Source: Crambe crambe (taxonomy: Eukaryota; Porifera; Demospongiae; Poecilosclerida; Crambeidae). From it: DNA of 64,000 nucleotides. Position numbers and translations under genes: made by a program. The notes under the pieces were generated by a model that made no database searches, was not told the origin of the DNA, and saw nothing but the letters and a program-made list of their open reading frames with translations. The stretch covers positions 5,579,001-5,643,000 of the forward strand of contig OZ004584.1 in NCBI GenBank assembly GCA_963924555.1, given 5' to 3'. Numbering within the stretch: the first letter of the stretch is position 1; the number at the start of each line of letters is the position of its first letter. Below, piece by piece: positions 45,001 through 56,355 of this stretch.

Positions 45001-48000
45001 CCACTCCTCTGATAGCACACTGCGTGTTCCATGAAAACGCTTGTCTAGAATGATGTGCATCTTGGTTGCCTTTGCATCATCAGCATTCTGAAGGAGCTCT
45101 TTAAGCAGTGTCACGTCCAGTGGGTAGTCTCGAAGAATGTTCTGAATTCTTCTCGTGAGTTCCTCATGTTGCCCAAATGGAACTCCACCTTCAAACCCGT
45201 GCACAGACGAGTACTTGTCCAAGAATTTAGATCTCACTGGCTGCACTCCAATCACCTTTGCAAGGTTTCTTGGAATGTTGCCATGGACATATGTGAAGGT
45301 GTTATCTGGTGGAGCCCACGGTGCATCATTGTAGGCCAAATCACCAGCAGCATGGAGAATGTACTTCTCATCAGGCAGCAGCAAGCTATCATCAGCAAAC
45401 TCTGCATCATGTAGCAAAGGTATTAGCTGCTTGAAGATGGCTCGAGATTTCTTGTCAATGGGGACATCTTTGAAATCTTCTTGCATTTTTAACAGAGCTT
45501 GTTGGATATCTTGGATAGAGAAGCATTCCTTGATGCCAAGTTTAGAGCACAAGGAAGACTTATTCCTCAGCAGAGAAGGCACTTGATACAGGTATGGGCC
45601 ATTTATGGACCATCGTAAGGATACCTGATCAGGATAAATGAACTTTCCACTTGTCCAGATGCATGGAAGGCCTGCAAGACATTCAGAATTGCCACTCAAC
45701 TTGTCAGAATCTTCTAGATACTCGTATATCTGTCCACAAGCAATATCAACCCAATCTGATGACAATTTCTCTGCATCCCTGATGATGAGTTTGAAATGTG
45801 CAAGAACAGCAGAAAAAGGTGGTTCTGGCAATAGGCCAAGAAGTTCCTCTGCCCTGGCACTGATGTGGCTACACCCTTTGTCTTGTGGTTTAGCCTCACA
45901 CAGAAATACTGCCTGCGAACCTGCTAACCTGACATTGGGCATCTTTGGTCTCGGTCCTGTACGTGTCAACCTCTTCCCACAGCTGAAACTCATCCCATCT
46001 CCTTGCCAGCTTAAAGGAAAGTCTGATGGCTTCTTCAAGACTGGTAGAAACTCAATGCACTGTATGTCGTTGGAAGTGTTTAGAGGTTTGCCTTCCGTGT
46101 GTGAGGTAATTGTTTCAATGATGAACTTGATTCGGTTGTAACCCTTCATAGGGTTGGAATTCACAAGTGCCTGGACAGTCTGAGCTCTCTCTATGACATA
46201 GTCCCAGGGAATTTTCTGTTCAATTATGCCAAGCCTTTTCAAGGCCAGTTCGGTGAGATTCCTATTGACAAGGTCTTCCAGAGGAAATGTAGCTTCTTCT
46301 ATGCTGTACAGTTTGGCAAAAGGTGCTCTGGGGTGGATCAGCTCAGACAGCTTCCTCACTGTGCTTCCATCAGGGGAGCAAGGAATGCAGGCATAGGTAA
46401 TAAGGTTATCCCTTAGGATCTGGCTAGCTTCTGTGTAACTGTCACACTGAGATGCATATAGCTCCAGCATGTGTTGTACTACTGAATTCCTGCTAGCACA
46501 TAGGTCTGAAAGGAAAGATAAGTTGGAGAAGAACAGCTGGATAAAACTGAGTTCATCAATTAGCGAATCTCCAATGCAGAGGTGTGCCCTGTATTGAACA
46601 GGAAGATCTACAACAGGAATATTGCAGTGGTGTAAGACTTCAAGCACACATTTTGGAGTCTCAACCTGGCTGAGAATTTTGGGTGCCAAGAACTTGCTGT
46701 TTGTCATTGCTAACCACTCACCCCTTGCATCAGAGAAGAACAGGGTGCTGTTTGTTAACTGATGAAACAGCTTCTGAACTAACTTGATCCATGGGTTTTG
46801 CTGCTTGAGCTCCGAAGCGAGAGGCCACAGATTGTGAAACTTATAATCTTCAAGAATGCTGCTCAAATGCATGCTTTTCAAGCAGTACAGAAGTGAAGAA
46901 TAGGCTACAGGAATCACACTCTCCATTAAGAAGACATTCCATTCCACTTCTTCTTCATCAGCTGATGCAGACTCCTCCGAAGTCCAAATGCCTCTACGAT
47001 TGTTAATGACTGCAAAATTGCAGCTGATGTGCACTGGAAGGCCAGTGAACTGAGCAAGAGGAAGATAGCAAAAGACTTCGCCCTTCAACGAACTGTGTAG
47101 ACTGTATGTGCCAACACTACTTCCAGTAGTCAACTTGCATGCAACATCTGCTACAGCATATTTGCCTGACCAATTTTCTGAGTTGTGAGTAGACACAAGC
47201 CACTTGCTGCTTTTGACATCACTCATTTTTTTGCTGTCAATGGACAAAGCCAATGCGCCCTTAAGGTCAACAGATGGTGGGAAAGAAAGCTCATTCTTTC
47301 TAACAGTGAAGAGAGTGGTTGGGGTGGTGTCACCTCTGTTGATGCGTTGATACGTGATGGTCTGGATATGTTGCAAGAAGAGGATTAAGTTCTCGCTGCA
47401 GTTGTATACATCCTCCAGTAACTCCAGTGCAGTGGCCTCAGAGTAGCATTTGCCACTGAGCTCACTCCCTGCTGTTCTGAATGGCAGTCTGAACATGGTG
47501 CCATCGTAGCTCTCATGACAGTTGAACCCAAAGAGATTCTGGTAAGGCTCCAGCTGTTTGGAATTCTGAATGATTCTAGTCTTGAATTTCAGTCTCTTAC
47601 CAGGTAGAGCAGGATTCTTGATCTCCTTACCAAGGTGTTTGAGGGTGGGGTCGAATATGTAAAGACGATCTCGGCTGAGGAAAGATGGAATGTCTGTGAT
47701 GTGATAAACAGAGCAAAAGCCGATTCCAAACTTCCCAATCTTCAGGTGTTTGTCCTGCTTTGTAGCTGCAGCAAGTTTAGTGATGTTCTCAAAGTCTTCA
47801 TCACTGAATACACTGTTATTGTGGATGACTAGAGCAGGGCCATGGGAATCTGCCATGCCAGGGAAAAATAGCATGTCAGTCTCCTTGCTGTGAGTCCTTG
47901 CATCGAAGCAAATGTTCACCTCTGTAGCCTCAGCATCATCTGCATTCTGAATCAACTCCTTGACTATGGTCAGACCATCTTTGTAGTCTCGTAAGATGTT

Positions 48001-51000
48001 CTTCAGCCTTGTGGTGAGCGGCTCATACTGACCAGTGTCTTCAAAAGTATCTCCCGCAATGTCTAGCTCTTCGCTAAGTGGAGTGAGCCGAAGGCACTCT
48101 GCTGTTTTCACGCTGACACGACTGTGAATGAACATGAGTGGCTTCTCACTCTCAGAGGATAGAGAGAACTTCTTTAAGTAGTCACTGTCTGTGTAAGTAA
48201 CTTCACTGGCTGGTTGCAGGTCAGGCCATTTGGAGTCTGATTCAACTGGCACGAAAATGTCCTCCAGAGACCCAGAGTATTCTTTTGTCCCGTTCTCTGT
48301 CAGCCAGTTGAGAATGGCCATGACTATATCCCAACAGTCATTTACAGAAATGGATGTGTTGGCATTGCTCACATCTTCCTTCATAGCTGCCATTGTGGAA
48401 ATAATCTGCTCTTCAGAGAACACATTCTTCACCCCAAAAGCTTTGAATAGCTCAGAGTAGTTGGAAATGCTATCAGGAAGCTTGTGAAGGTAAGGCTCAA
48501 GGTTGTGTCGGAAGCTTGGGTTCTGCCCTGTAGCTACAACATGAGGGCTGACGAAAGTATGACAGCTTTTTATGTACACCCACTTCTCCACAGATTGCAG
48601 TGTTGCAAGAGCTGAGTAAGGGATGGAGTCCATAGCCGAGTATAGTTTGTGGAGAATCTCCATCATGTCAGCTGATGTGAAACTGCTCACCTGTGAGATG
48701 AGTACCTGTAGGTGTGCTATAAGGTGAGTTGGTGACTCTTCAGATGTCAGCACATCAGCATGTATCACTGGATCAGTGAAGTACATCTGAGACCCATATA
48801 GTACAGCGTGAGATGCTTTGGAAGCAGTCGAGACTGACACCATCGCATTCAAACTGCTCAGATGCGACGTGAGGCCTTCCCCTTTCCAAGGAAGGTGTTG
48901 GGGATAGATGCTGGGTCTTTCCGAGAGCACAGGAAGCCAGGATTCCTCAACTGAAATTATCTGCAGGGCAGCAGGAAAATCTTGATAACGTTTCCACCCA
49001 CAACTTGTCACAGCACACTGTGTATTTTGATACCGATGGTAGAAATCTCCACTCCCGACATATTTCAAAATTGCTTTGGCTCGTGAGAATCTCATCTCGT
49101 CGACATGTTGAGGGGTGCTGCTAGCAGTAAGACTGATAGACGTAATAGTGTCCAAGACCTCTTGTGCAGTGATTGATGTGTGGAGGTCACAAAGTCTAAG
49201 AACTCTCATACTATCTGGCTGGTTGTACGGTGAGACTGGAAATACACTCTTACCAGCAAATATTTTGCTCATGTCTTCATGGTCAGGGTCAAACAGTTTG
49301 TTAGGACACTCTCTGGTACCTGAGGAAGTCATGACAAAGGAAAGATTTCCTATCACACTTGTAAGACTTCTGTCTTCAACATTAAGTGTGTCAAAGTTCT
49401 TGAGAACTTCAAGCATGATGTTGTCAATGTTGGCACCCGTGAGATGTCTCGTATTAAAGAGAGGGAAAATGTGAGACATCAACAAAGAAGCTGTGCTTAT
49501 GAATGAAATGTTCAATTTCTTCAGCAACTGATTTTGATAGTAATCATCAGCAGTAAATACAATGAAGTTAGAAGGAAGGACGGAAATATTGAATGTTCCA
49601 CTTGATGCATTCACTGCAAGGGAGGTTTTGAAGACAGACTGTTGTCTGATGTCACTAACTGAATAGAGCTGATTGTAAGCATTAGATTTTGCCTGAAATA
49701 TTCTCAAGTCGCACAGTATATGGTGATATTTGGACTGTATACTAGAAGCTGAGCTACCTAAAAGGTTCCTCAAGCTTGCTGCTTCTTCAGTCGTTAAGCT
49801 TAAGTTACACCTGGGACAGTGGCTGATGGCATCAATAACCCCAGGAGCATCAAAGGAGTTCAACCTTCTTAGATCTCTGTGGTCAACATAACTAAATTGT
49901 GTCTTAACACAACAAAAGATCCCAAATTTGCTCAGTACAGAGAGAAGCATTTCATTGCAGGAATTGCCATAGAGAAGAGTTTTGGTATTTAACTTCACCA
50001 CATTGAAGTGACCTGAGTGTTGCTGACCCACAGCACGAACCGGTAAGATGAAGTTATCAGCAAACATCTTGAGCTGTTTATTTCGAACCCAGTTCCAAAA
50101 TATTGGAAACCAGTTGGCAGGAAAGTTGAAGCTGTTTGGAAAAGAGACAGCATTAGAGCGTTGCCATTGCGTAGGCATTGACTCGCTAATAAGACCAGCC
50201 ACATCAGATACCGTAAGCTCTTTTAGTTGAGTGCAGCTAGCCTTGGCCACCTGCCTCAAAGCAGAGTGCAACTCAGGATCTACTTGGAGATCTACAAGTC
50301 TGTGCTCTAAGTTTGGGAAAAGGTCTTTCGGGTACTCTCGTGTACAAACATATACAGCTGTACGAGTTGTACGTTTATTATTATAACTTTCAAAACTTCC
50401 ATTTACCAATGGGAGCAGTTGCAAATTGGTAAGTTCACTATACCGACAATCCTTTAAGCAGTACTCCAGAAGCACGTGCTTACCAGTGGGATCAATGCTG
50501 ACGTAGCTGGAAAGTTTCCTGCGGAGTTCATCTCGTGTTAACTTTGGACTGACTTCAGTAAGACGTGTTCCAATGTGTGTGCAAGCGCTGCGGACATGAG
50601 ATGGAATATGAGCTAGCTTCACTCCACATTTAGTGAGTGCTCGCTCTACCACCAAACCACACTTGCCTGTCTCTGGGATGCAAACAGCTCTATCAGGCGT
50701 CGCCCATTCTTGCAAATGCTCACACCATATCACTGGCTTAGCGAGGAGAGCTGTAAAGACAGGGGTCAGAAGAGATTCCCACTGAGAGCCCAGCTGACTC
50801 ACATTAGGCCAAGCCTTGTAGAAATTGCCAGAGGCAAGGTCGCTCTTTGCCTGGAGTAGGAGGTCAGAGTAGCAAGAAGGGATGACTTTCTGGACTAATA
50901 ACTCATTCCAGAAGGCTGTGGGGTCATTCTTCCTCTCCACTCCTGGCCATTTGAGACTCCTGCGGTCATCGTTCAAGCCAAATGTACCATTCACGTGCAC

Positions 51001-54000
51001 GGGAAGGTTGGAGGTAGTCTCTATAGGCATGGGGAGGAAACAGAATATCCTGCCATTTCCTGGGTTATCCAGCTCCATTGAAGTCCCCACCCAGGGAAAC
51101 ACCTTCTGTTTGACAGAGGCTGCTCTCACAGCTGCATCGGTGGAGTCAATTCGATTAGCCACTAACCAGTGACTGGTGGAACGGGACTGTGTGTTGGAAT
51201 CAAACACAAACACATCAAATTTGGCTGAAAATTTGATCACAGTAGAGAAGTTATACTTTTTTGAGGCATGGAGAGATGTCAGTTTACCAAGAAAAGCAGC
51301 TCTTTGATTCTTTAGTTCTCTGATAAAGCTATCTACCACTTTCACTTGGAAGGAAAGGCTATGCCTGCCTTGCTGGTCAATGTTGTAGACTTCAATGGTA
51401 TGAATAGAACGAAGAAATAGCAGAAGAAGCTTAGCTTCTGATCTCAAAGCATTGATGAGCTCATTAACCTTTTCTATGGTATAAATATTCTCAGAGAGGG
51501 ATGAAGCAGCATTTCGCAGCGGAAAGCGGAACAGGGTTTTAGGGTAGTGCTTCGTATCTTGCGTGAACCCTGCTATTCCATGGAGTGGCGTGAAATGATC
51601 ACTGCTAGAAAGTTCTTGTAGAGTGAATGATCGCCCGGACTCTCCTTTCCATACTTCCTCTTGAGGTTCAAGAAAGGCAACTTTTGTACCACTGATAATG
51701 GATGGCAAATCTAGAATTGATTACCAGAAGAATATAGTTATCACATCATTGAGTTGGGTAATACCATGAGGGTGTAATGCTGTGGGTAATGCTGTGAGGG
51801 GGCAATGCGTGAGGGGGTAATGCTGTGAGGGGGTATCATTGTGAGGGGGTAATGCTGTGAGGAGGTAACACTGTGGGGGTGTAATGCTGTGAGGGAGTAA
51901 TGCTGTGAAGGGGTATCATTGTGAGGGGGTAATGTTGTGAGGGGGTATGATTGTGAGGGGGTAATGCTGTGAGGAGGTAACACTGTGATGGGGTGATGCT
52001 GTGGGAGTGTAATGCTGTGAGGGGGTAATGCTGTGAGGAGGTAATACTGTGAGGGGGTAATGCTGTGTGTAGTTAATGCTTTGAGGGGGTTAAGGTGTGA
52101 GGGCATAGGTGCCAACTGTCCCCAAATTTCGGGGACGGTCCCCAAACTGGCAGCATTGTCCCCAAGTCCCCAAAGGGGTACTGATTTGTCCCCAAAGGCC
52201 AGGGTCCTGACTGAGCACATTGTAGTTTCATGGTTCACAGGTGAGGCTGAGCTGGCAACTTTACATGTTAATTAATATGGGCCTATGTGTCCCCAAAGCC
52301 AGTTTGAAAAAGTTGGCACCTATGTGAGGGGGTAATGCTGTGAGGGAGTTAAGGTGTGAGAGGGTAATGCTGTGAGGGAGTACGTAATGCAGCTATGTCA
52401 AAAAGAAACTTTGATAGATAATAACTTCTTATGAGTAATTCATCAGCAAAGTGTGTACCGCAACCTTGACAGAGAGGTTTTCCACTCTAAAAGTTTAATT
52501 TGCGGGAGTATGATGTCATAGTGTATTCATAAGGGTAATCCTGTGCTATAATGGGAGGGGGGATGTGAATGTGTAAGAGAGCCAGTAATGTTGGGAGGTA
52601 TAATTATTTAATGAAGGGGTAATGCTATGAGGGGGCAATAATGCTGTGAGGGGGCAATAATGCTGTGAGGGGGCAATAATGCTGTGAGGGGGCAATAATG
52701 CTGTGAGGGGGCAATAATGCTATGAGGGGGCAATAATGCTGTGAGGGGGTATAATGCTTAATGAAGATGAAGGGGGAATGTGAGTGTGTTATAGGGAGCC
52801 AGTAATGTTAGGAGGGGATGATGTTGTGCATGCATGTGTAAGGATGCAATGTGCAGAAGCACCACTCCATAACCACTACAAACTCATTGGGTTAATTAAC
52901 ATACAGGTATATCCCCAGGGGGTTCCCCTAGAGAATTTGTGGTTGAAGTCCAGGAATTCAACACCAGGACATTAATTTGTCCACAAGGGGGAATCTCCTG
53001 GGAACTTCTTATTGGTCGGTTGTCATATTATTGACATCAGAACTTACTTCCAGCTTTACTAAGTAGAGTAGTAATTATTACATCTGATTCTCCATAGCTA
53101 CGTATACTATGAATATTCCTTAGTCTTAAAAGTGACTCATGAATACCATTCACGTTGCTTTTCCAGCTTTTCCATGTACTCATACAACCATGCTTTCATA
53201 AACTTAATTTAGAATCTTGTCAGTAACAGAGGAATTGGATTGGACACATGGTAGGACCACGCACTATAGTAGTGTCCATCCTCAGACAATACATATTCTA
53301 AATAAGTCATACACTTTGACTAAATGGATCTATGGTCTTTAGAGACCTTCTAGCCCCACATTGTAAAGATCTCACTATACACTTGCTCTCCACATCACAG
53401 GACTTAGATCCCCTATTCCCCCAGTGTCTAACTCTAGGGAGCCAAATAATGCTGTTGGCATAATAATCATTGACACTGCTTACCAAAACCAGCAATAATT
53501 TATAAAGAGGGTGTTCAGTATTCACATCATTTAATTACTGGTTTACCAAAGCATTTCATTTCAAAATGGCATAACCCTTATCAGGAAATATATTACCTGT
53601 TAGATGATAGACTGAGTTGAAGCCTATTCCAAAGCGGCCAACTTTGAAGGGGTCATCGGCCTTGATGCTCTGTTGGAGACTCTGTATCCCTTCCCAGTCC
53701 TGATCAGAGAACATGGCATCATTGGCTGAAATGAGAGCAGGTCCCTGATAGCGCTTCATGTCCTCTTGCTTGACCAGACCCTTGGTTCCATGCTGTCTAG
53801 AGTCGACATAAAACTGGACCAGGGTAGCACCAGCATCATCAGCATTCTGGATCATTTCCTGATTAAAGCATACAGTAAAACCTCCAATAAAAGAAACTCA
53901 AAAAGAGGCCAAAACTCTCAACAAAGGACAAGGAGAATCCTTTCTATAAAGGACGAGTGGCTGGTTCCAAGCATAGCTATATCCTTATTCTGGCAGATGT

Positions 54001-54751
54001 TCCATGTACTGTGCTGTACATACACGTACATATGTACTTAAAGTAGAGAGGTAGGGGGGGGGGGGGGGGGTGCTTGCTTTCTTACCAGGCTTATATAGCT
54101 AGTCCTCTTTCTGGAAGATGGGCTTTTTCAGAGTAAAATTACGTAGGTACTATAATTATTATAGGAGTTCTAATTATTGGACTCAGTCTATAGGCCATCT
54201 ATATTATCGGCCTCCTCTTTTAATAGTGTTAGCCACATTATAGAGGTCCTGCTGCACTACAACTGACTGACCACAGCCAAGTCCCACAGCTGCTGTTGCT
54301 CAGCTTAAGTACACCATGTTACGGGTGCCTACTCACAAAGATGGGGTCCTGCACTATAAGCATAATAGAGTTGCAATGCCTCTATATAAATAGTGCAATG
54401 CCATGGCCAGGACAGGAACTAAGAGTGGAGTCAAGGTAAGCGATAAACAAGCTATAGCTAGCCAGCCAGCACTGTTTGACTTTATGTAGTTTGGCAGCTA
54501 GTTAGCTAGCTATACTTGGCAATTACCAAATGTGTATGGGCTGTGATTATGATTGGAAATTATGGCTGTAAACAGTCGTTTTCCTCAGTTCACAGCCATA
54601 TTTTTCTCAGCACGGTGCTAACTATTATACTTATCCTAGCTACTATATATTACACACATACCTTGAATATCTGTCCATCTGGGTACCTGTCCAGGATCTG
54701 GCGTATGGTGACAGAGAGTGGTGGTCTTCTCTGGCCAAACTGCTCCCCCAT
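39058..54751 (-). CDS. Sacsin-like giant co-chaperone
   Basis: Three exons: 54662-54751 (ATG at 54751, MGEQFGQRRPPL), 53597-53858, and 39058-51710. All junctions are GT-AG and in frame, giving 4334 codons. Three sacsin repeats each open with an HSP90-type ATPase: EMIQNADDAGAT with GRFGIGFNSVYH (about residues 30-120), ELIQNADDAEAT with GKFGIGFCSVYH (from about 1340), and ELLQNADDAKAT with GQYGIGFNVVYH (from about 2300). A J domain with HPDKN lies near 4058, then a Gly/Arg-rich linker, then a HEPN domain (about 4197-4330). Human sacsin has the same order and is implicated in Hsp70-linked protein quality control and intermediate-filament and mitochondrial organisation. The N-terminal ubiquitin-like domain of vertebrate sacsin is not visible. 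The TTG at 51708 is internal, not the start. Confidence 0.93.
51766..52385. repeat. GTGAGGGGGTAATGCT minisatellite, interrupted
   Basis: Units of about 18-20 bp repeat irregularly (GGTAATGCTGTGAGGG, GGTAACACTGTGAGG, GGTATCATTGTGAGGG). The array is split by the element at 52104-52324. Confidence 0.85.
52104..52324. mobile_element. MITE inserted in the sacsin intron minisatellite
   Basis: A 221-bp element with perfect 14-bp terminal inverted repeats, CATAGGTGCCAACT and AGTTGGCACCTATG. It contains several TCCCCAAA motifs. TGAGGG flanks both ends, which may be a target duplication or simply the host minisatellite unit. Confidence 0.8.
52621..52755. repeat. 19-bp tandem repeat
   Basis: Seven nearly perfect head-to-tail copies of GTGAGGGGGCAATAATGCT, without spacers. 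It is a close relative of the larger minisatellite in the same intron. Confidence 0.95.
53859..54661 (-). other. Sacsin intron 1
   Basis: Between exons 1 and 2. It starts (in + orientation, from about 53873) with CAGTAAAACCTCCAATAAAAG and has a related inverted sequence (TTATAGAGGTCCTGCTG) near 54240, which resembles the ends of pogo/Tc1-type MITEs. It also contains a run of about 18 G at 54052-54070. The transposon reading is tentative. Confidence 0.45.
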
Positions 54752-55405
54752 AGCTGTAGCTAACAACTACTGCCTTGCCGGGGCAACTTTGTCACCATGA
54801 AGTACTTTCTTCCCCAAAATTAATGTCTTCCACTTCCGGTTTAATAATAACACGACTGAAAATCTTTATAAGTGCCGAGAGAGATCTCTTGCAGTTACTA
54901 GAAAACAAGATACAATCTTGAGATTCAGTGAAAAAAGCTAGAAAGTTAGCTATAGCTATTTTGACTGGGATAATAGGTACTGAATTCAAAATATCTGGTG
55001 ATAGTCAGGTCTAGTTCTACTGAACTCACATGCCTTGCTGCTATTCCTGGGATTCTCATGCAACAGCTGATTTCTTAGTACTACGTGGCTACGTGCTGTA
55101 GCTATCAGTGTTAATGACATTCATGACATTCATCTTTCTGGTCAGGATTTTTCCTCACATCCTTGCGGGGCGGGCGGTAGTTATTCAGGTCAAAAATGTC
55201 CATTTCTAGCCACAAAATCATCACAAGTACAAGATCTAAGTCTGCAGTTGCTCAGCTGAATAGTTGCGTTAATGGCATTCATATTTCTGGTCAGGATTTT
55301 TCCTCACAACCACGCGGGCGGGCGGTAGTTATTATCTATTATTATTCAGGTCAAAATGTCCATTTTCTAGCCCCACAAAATCATCACAAGTACATGCATT
55401 TTAAG
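54752..55405. other. Sacsin upstream region with short tandem duplication
   Basis: This should hold the sacsin promoter and 5' UTR; no TATA box is obvious. Between about 55120 and 55405 a 140-150-bp segment (TTCTGGTCAGGATTTTTCCTC ... ATCATCACAAGTACA) occurs twice head to tail. Confidence 0.5.
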
Positions 55406-55894
55406 TAGGGTCTTCCGAATTATGCTGGCATAATTTTGAGCATAATAGGTGCTAAAAGCATATGAGCATAATGCTGGCATAATAAGACATTTGGGCTAGC
55501 ATAATAGATGACTCAAAACAAAAAACAAACAAACCAAAAAAATTGTCCCTATTGTTACTATTCTGACATTAAAGATAGTTCTATATACTAGTCTTCCAAT
55601 GCTTGATTCAAATGAGCTTTTAAGAATACTAGAAACTCTCTATACTGCAGCTGAAGAAGGCTGACAAAGAATTACCTTCTTGCATGCTGCTGCCCAGCTT
55701 GGCAATTTTTCTTAAAAGCATGTGGTGACATATCATGAGTCATGTCACATGTGCCTTGGTTTATGTTGTGGGTTTGTGGTTGTTTCTATGGAAACTGAGC
55801 ATAATTTTGAGCATAATACATATAATAAAAGAAAAAAGTAGCATTGCTGGAATAGCATAATAAGAAAAAAATAAGCATAATTCGGAAGACCCTA
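55406..55894. mobile_element. hAT-like MITE
   Basis: A 489-bp element with perfect terminal inverted repeats TAGGGTCTTCCGAATTATGC and GCATAATTCGGAAGACCCTA. It is flanked by a perfect 8-bp direct repeat ATTTTAAG (55398-55405 and 55895-55902). Eight-base target duplications are characteristic of hAT transposons. The interior is rich in GCATAAT motifs and codes for nothing recognisable, so it is non-autonomous. Confidence 0.88.
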
Positions 55895-56047
55895 ATTTTA
55901 AGTTCTCAGTTGAATAGCTGTATAATTAATTATGATAAATGTTAATGATATTCATGTTTCTGGTGAACTGCAAATTAGCACCGCTGCAAAAGCCATGAAT
56001 AGACTACTAGTCAATCAATACTTATATTATGAATATTACAAGTATAG

Positions 56048-56355
56048 TAAGGGAAAAACATTTCTGTGAAATGAAAAAAAGAAAAGAAAAAAAAAAGATG
56101 TAGGGATGACCATTGCTCAAAAAAGTAAGGAAACAAGATAGGGATGAAGGGAAGTGGTTTGTTCTGTATATCCTGTCAACAATATACATTGGGTAGCTTC
56201 AGATAATAGTGCATATAATTATGTAGGGATTGTTGGCTGGATATATAGAACAAACCACTTCCCTTATCCCTAACTTTTTTGAGCAATGGTTATCCCTACC
56301 TTTTTTCTTTTTTTTCTTTTTCTTTTTTTCGTTTCACAGAAATGTTTTTTCCCTT
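56048..56355. mobile_element. Foldback element
   Basis: The left arm starts TAAGGGAAAAACATTTCTGTG and the right arm ends in its inverse, CACAGAAATGTTTTTTCCCTTA. The arms extend inward through GTAGGGATGACCATTGCTCA and GAACAAACCACTTCCCTT-type matches to a loop of about 60 bases. Confidence 0.75.

Larger units (their letters stand above)
51711..53596 (-). other. Sacsin intron 2 with minisatellites
   Basis: The intron (acceptor CAATTCTAG, donor GTAATATAT on the - strand) contains a GTGAGGGGGTAATGCT-type minisatellite at 51766-52103 and 52325-52385, a small transposon at 52104-52324, a second 19-bp tandem array at 52621-52755, and about 800 bases with no feature that I recognise. Confidence 0.8.

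Noticed and set aside
39976..51172. Many + strand frames opposite the sacsin coding exon
   Set aside because: They are antisense shadows of a very long conserved coding exon.
51706..51708. Start of the sacsin protein at TTG 51708
   Set aside because: The sequence before it is a splice acceptor (AATTCTAG), the codon is TTG, and two upstream exons in frame supply the first ATPase repeat and an ATG at 54751.
52621..52755. CRISPR-like array
   Set aside because: Units abut with no spacers and the setting is a eukaryotic intron; it is a minisatellite.
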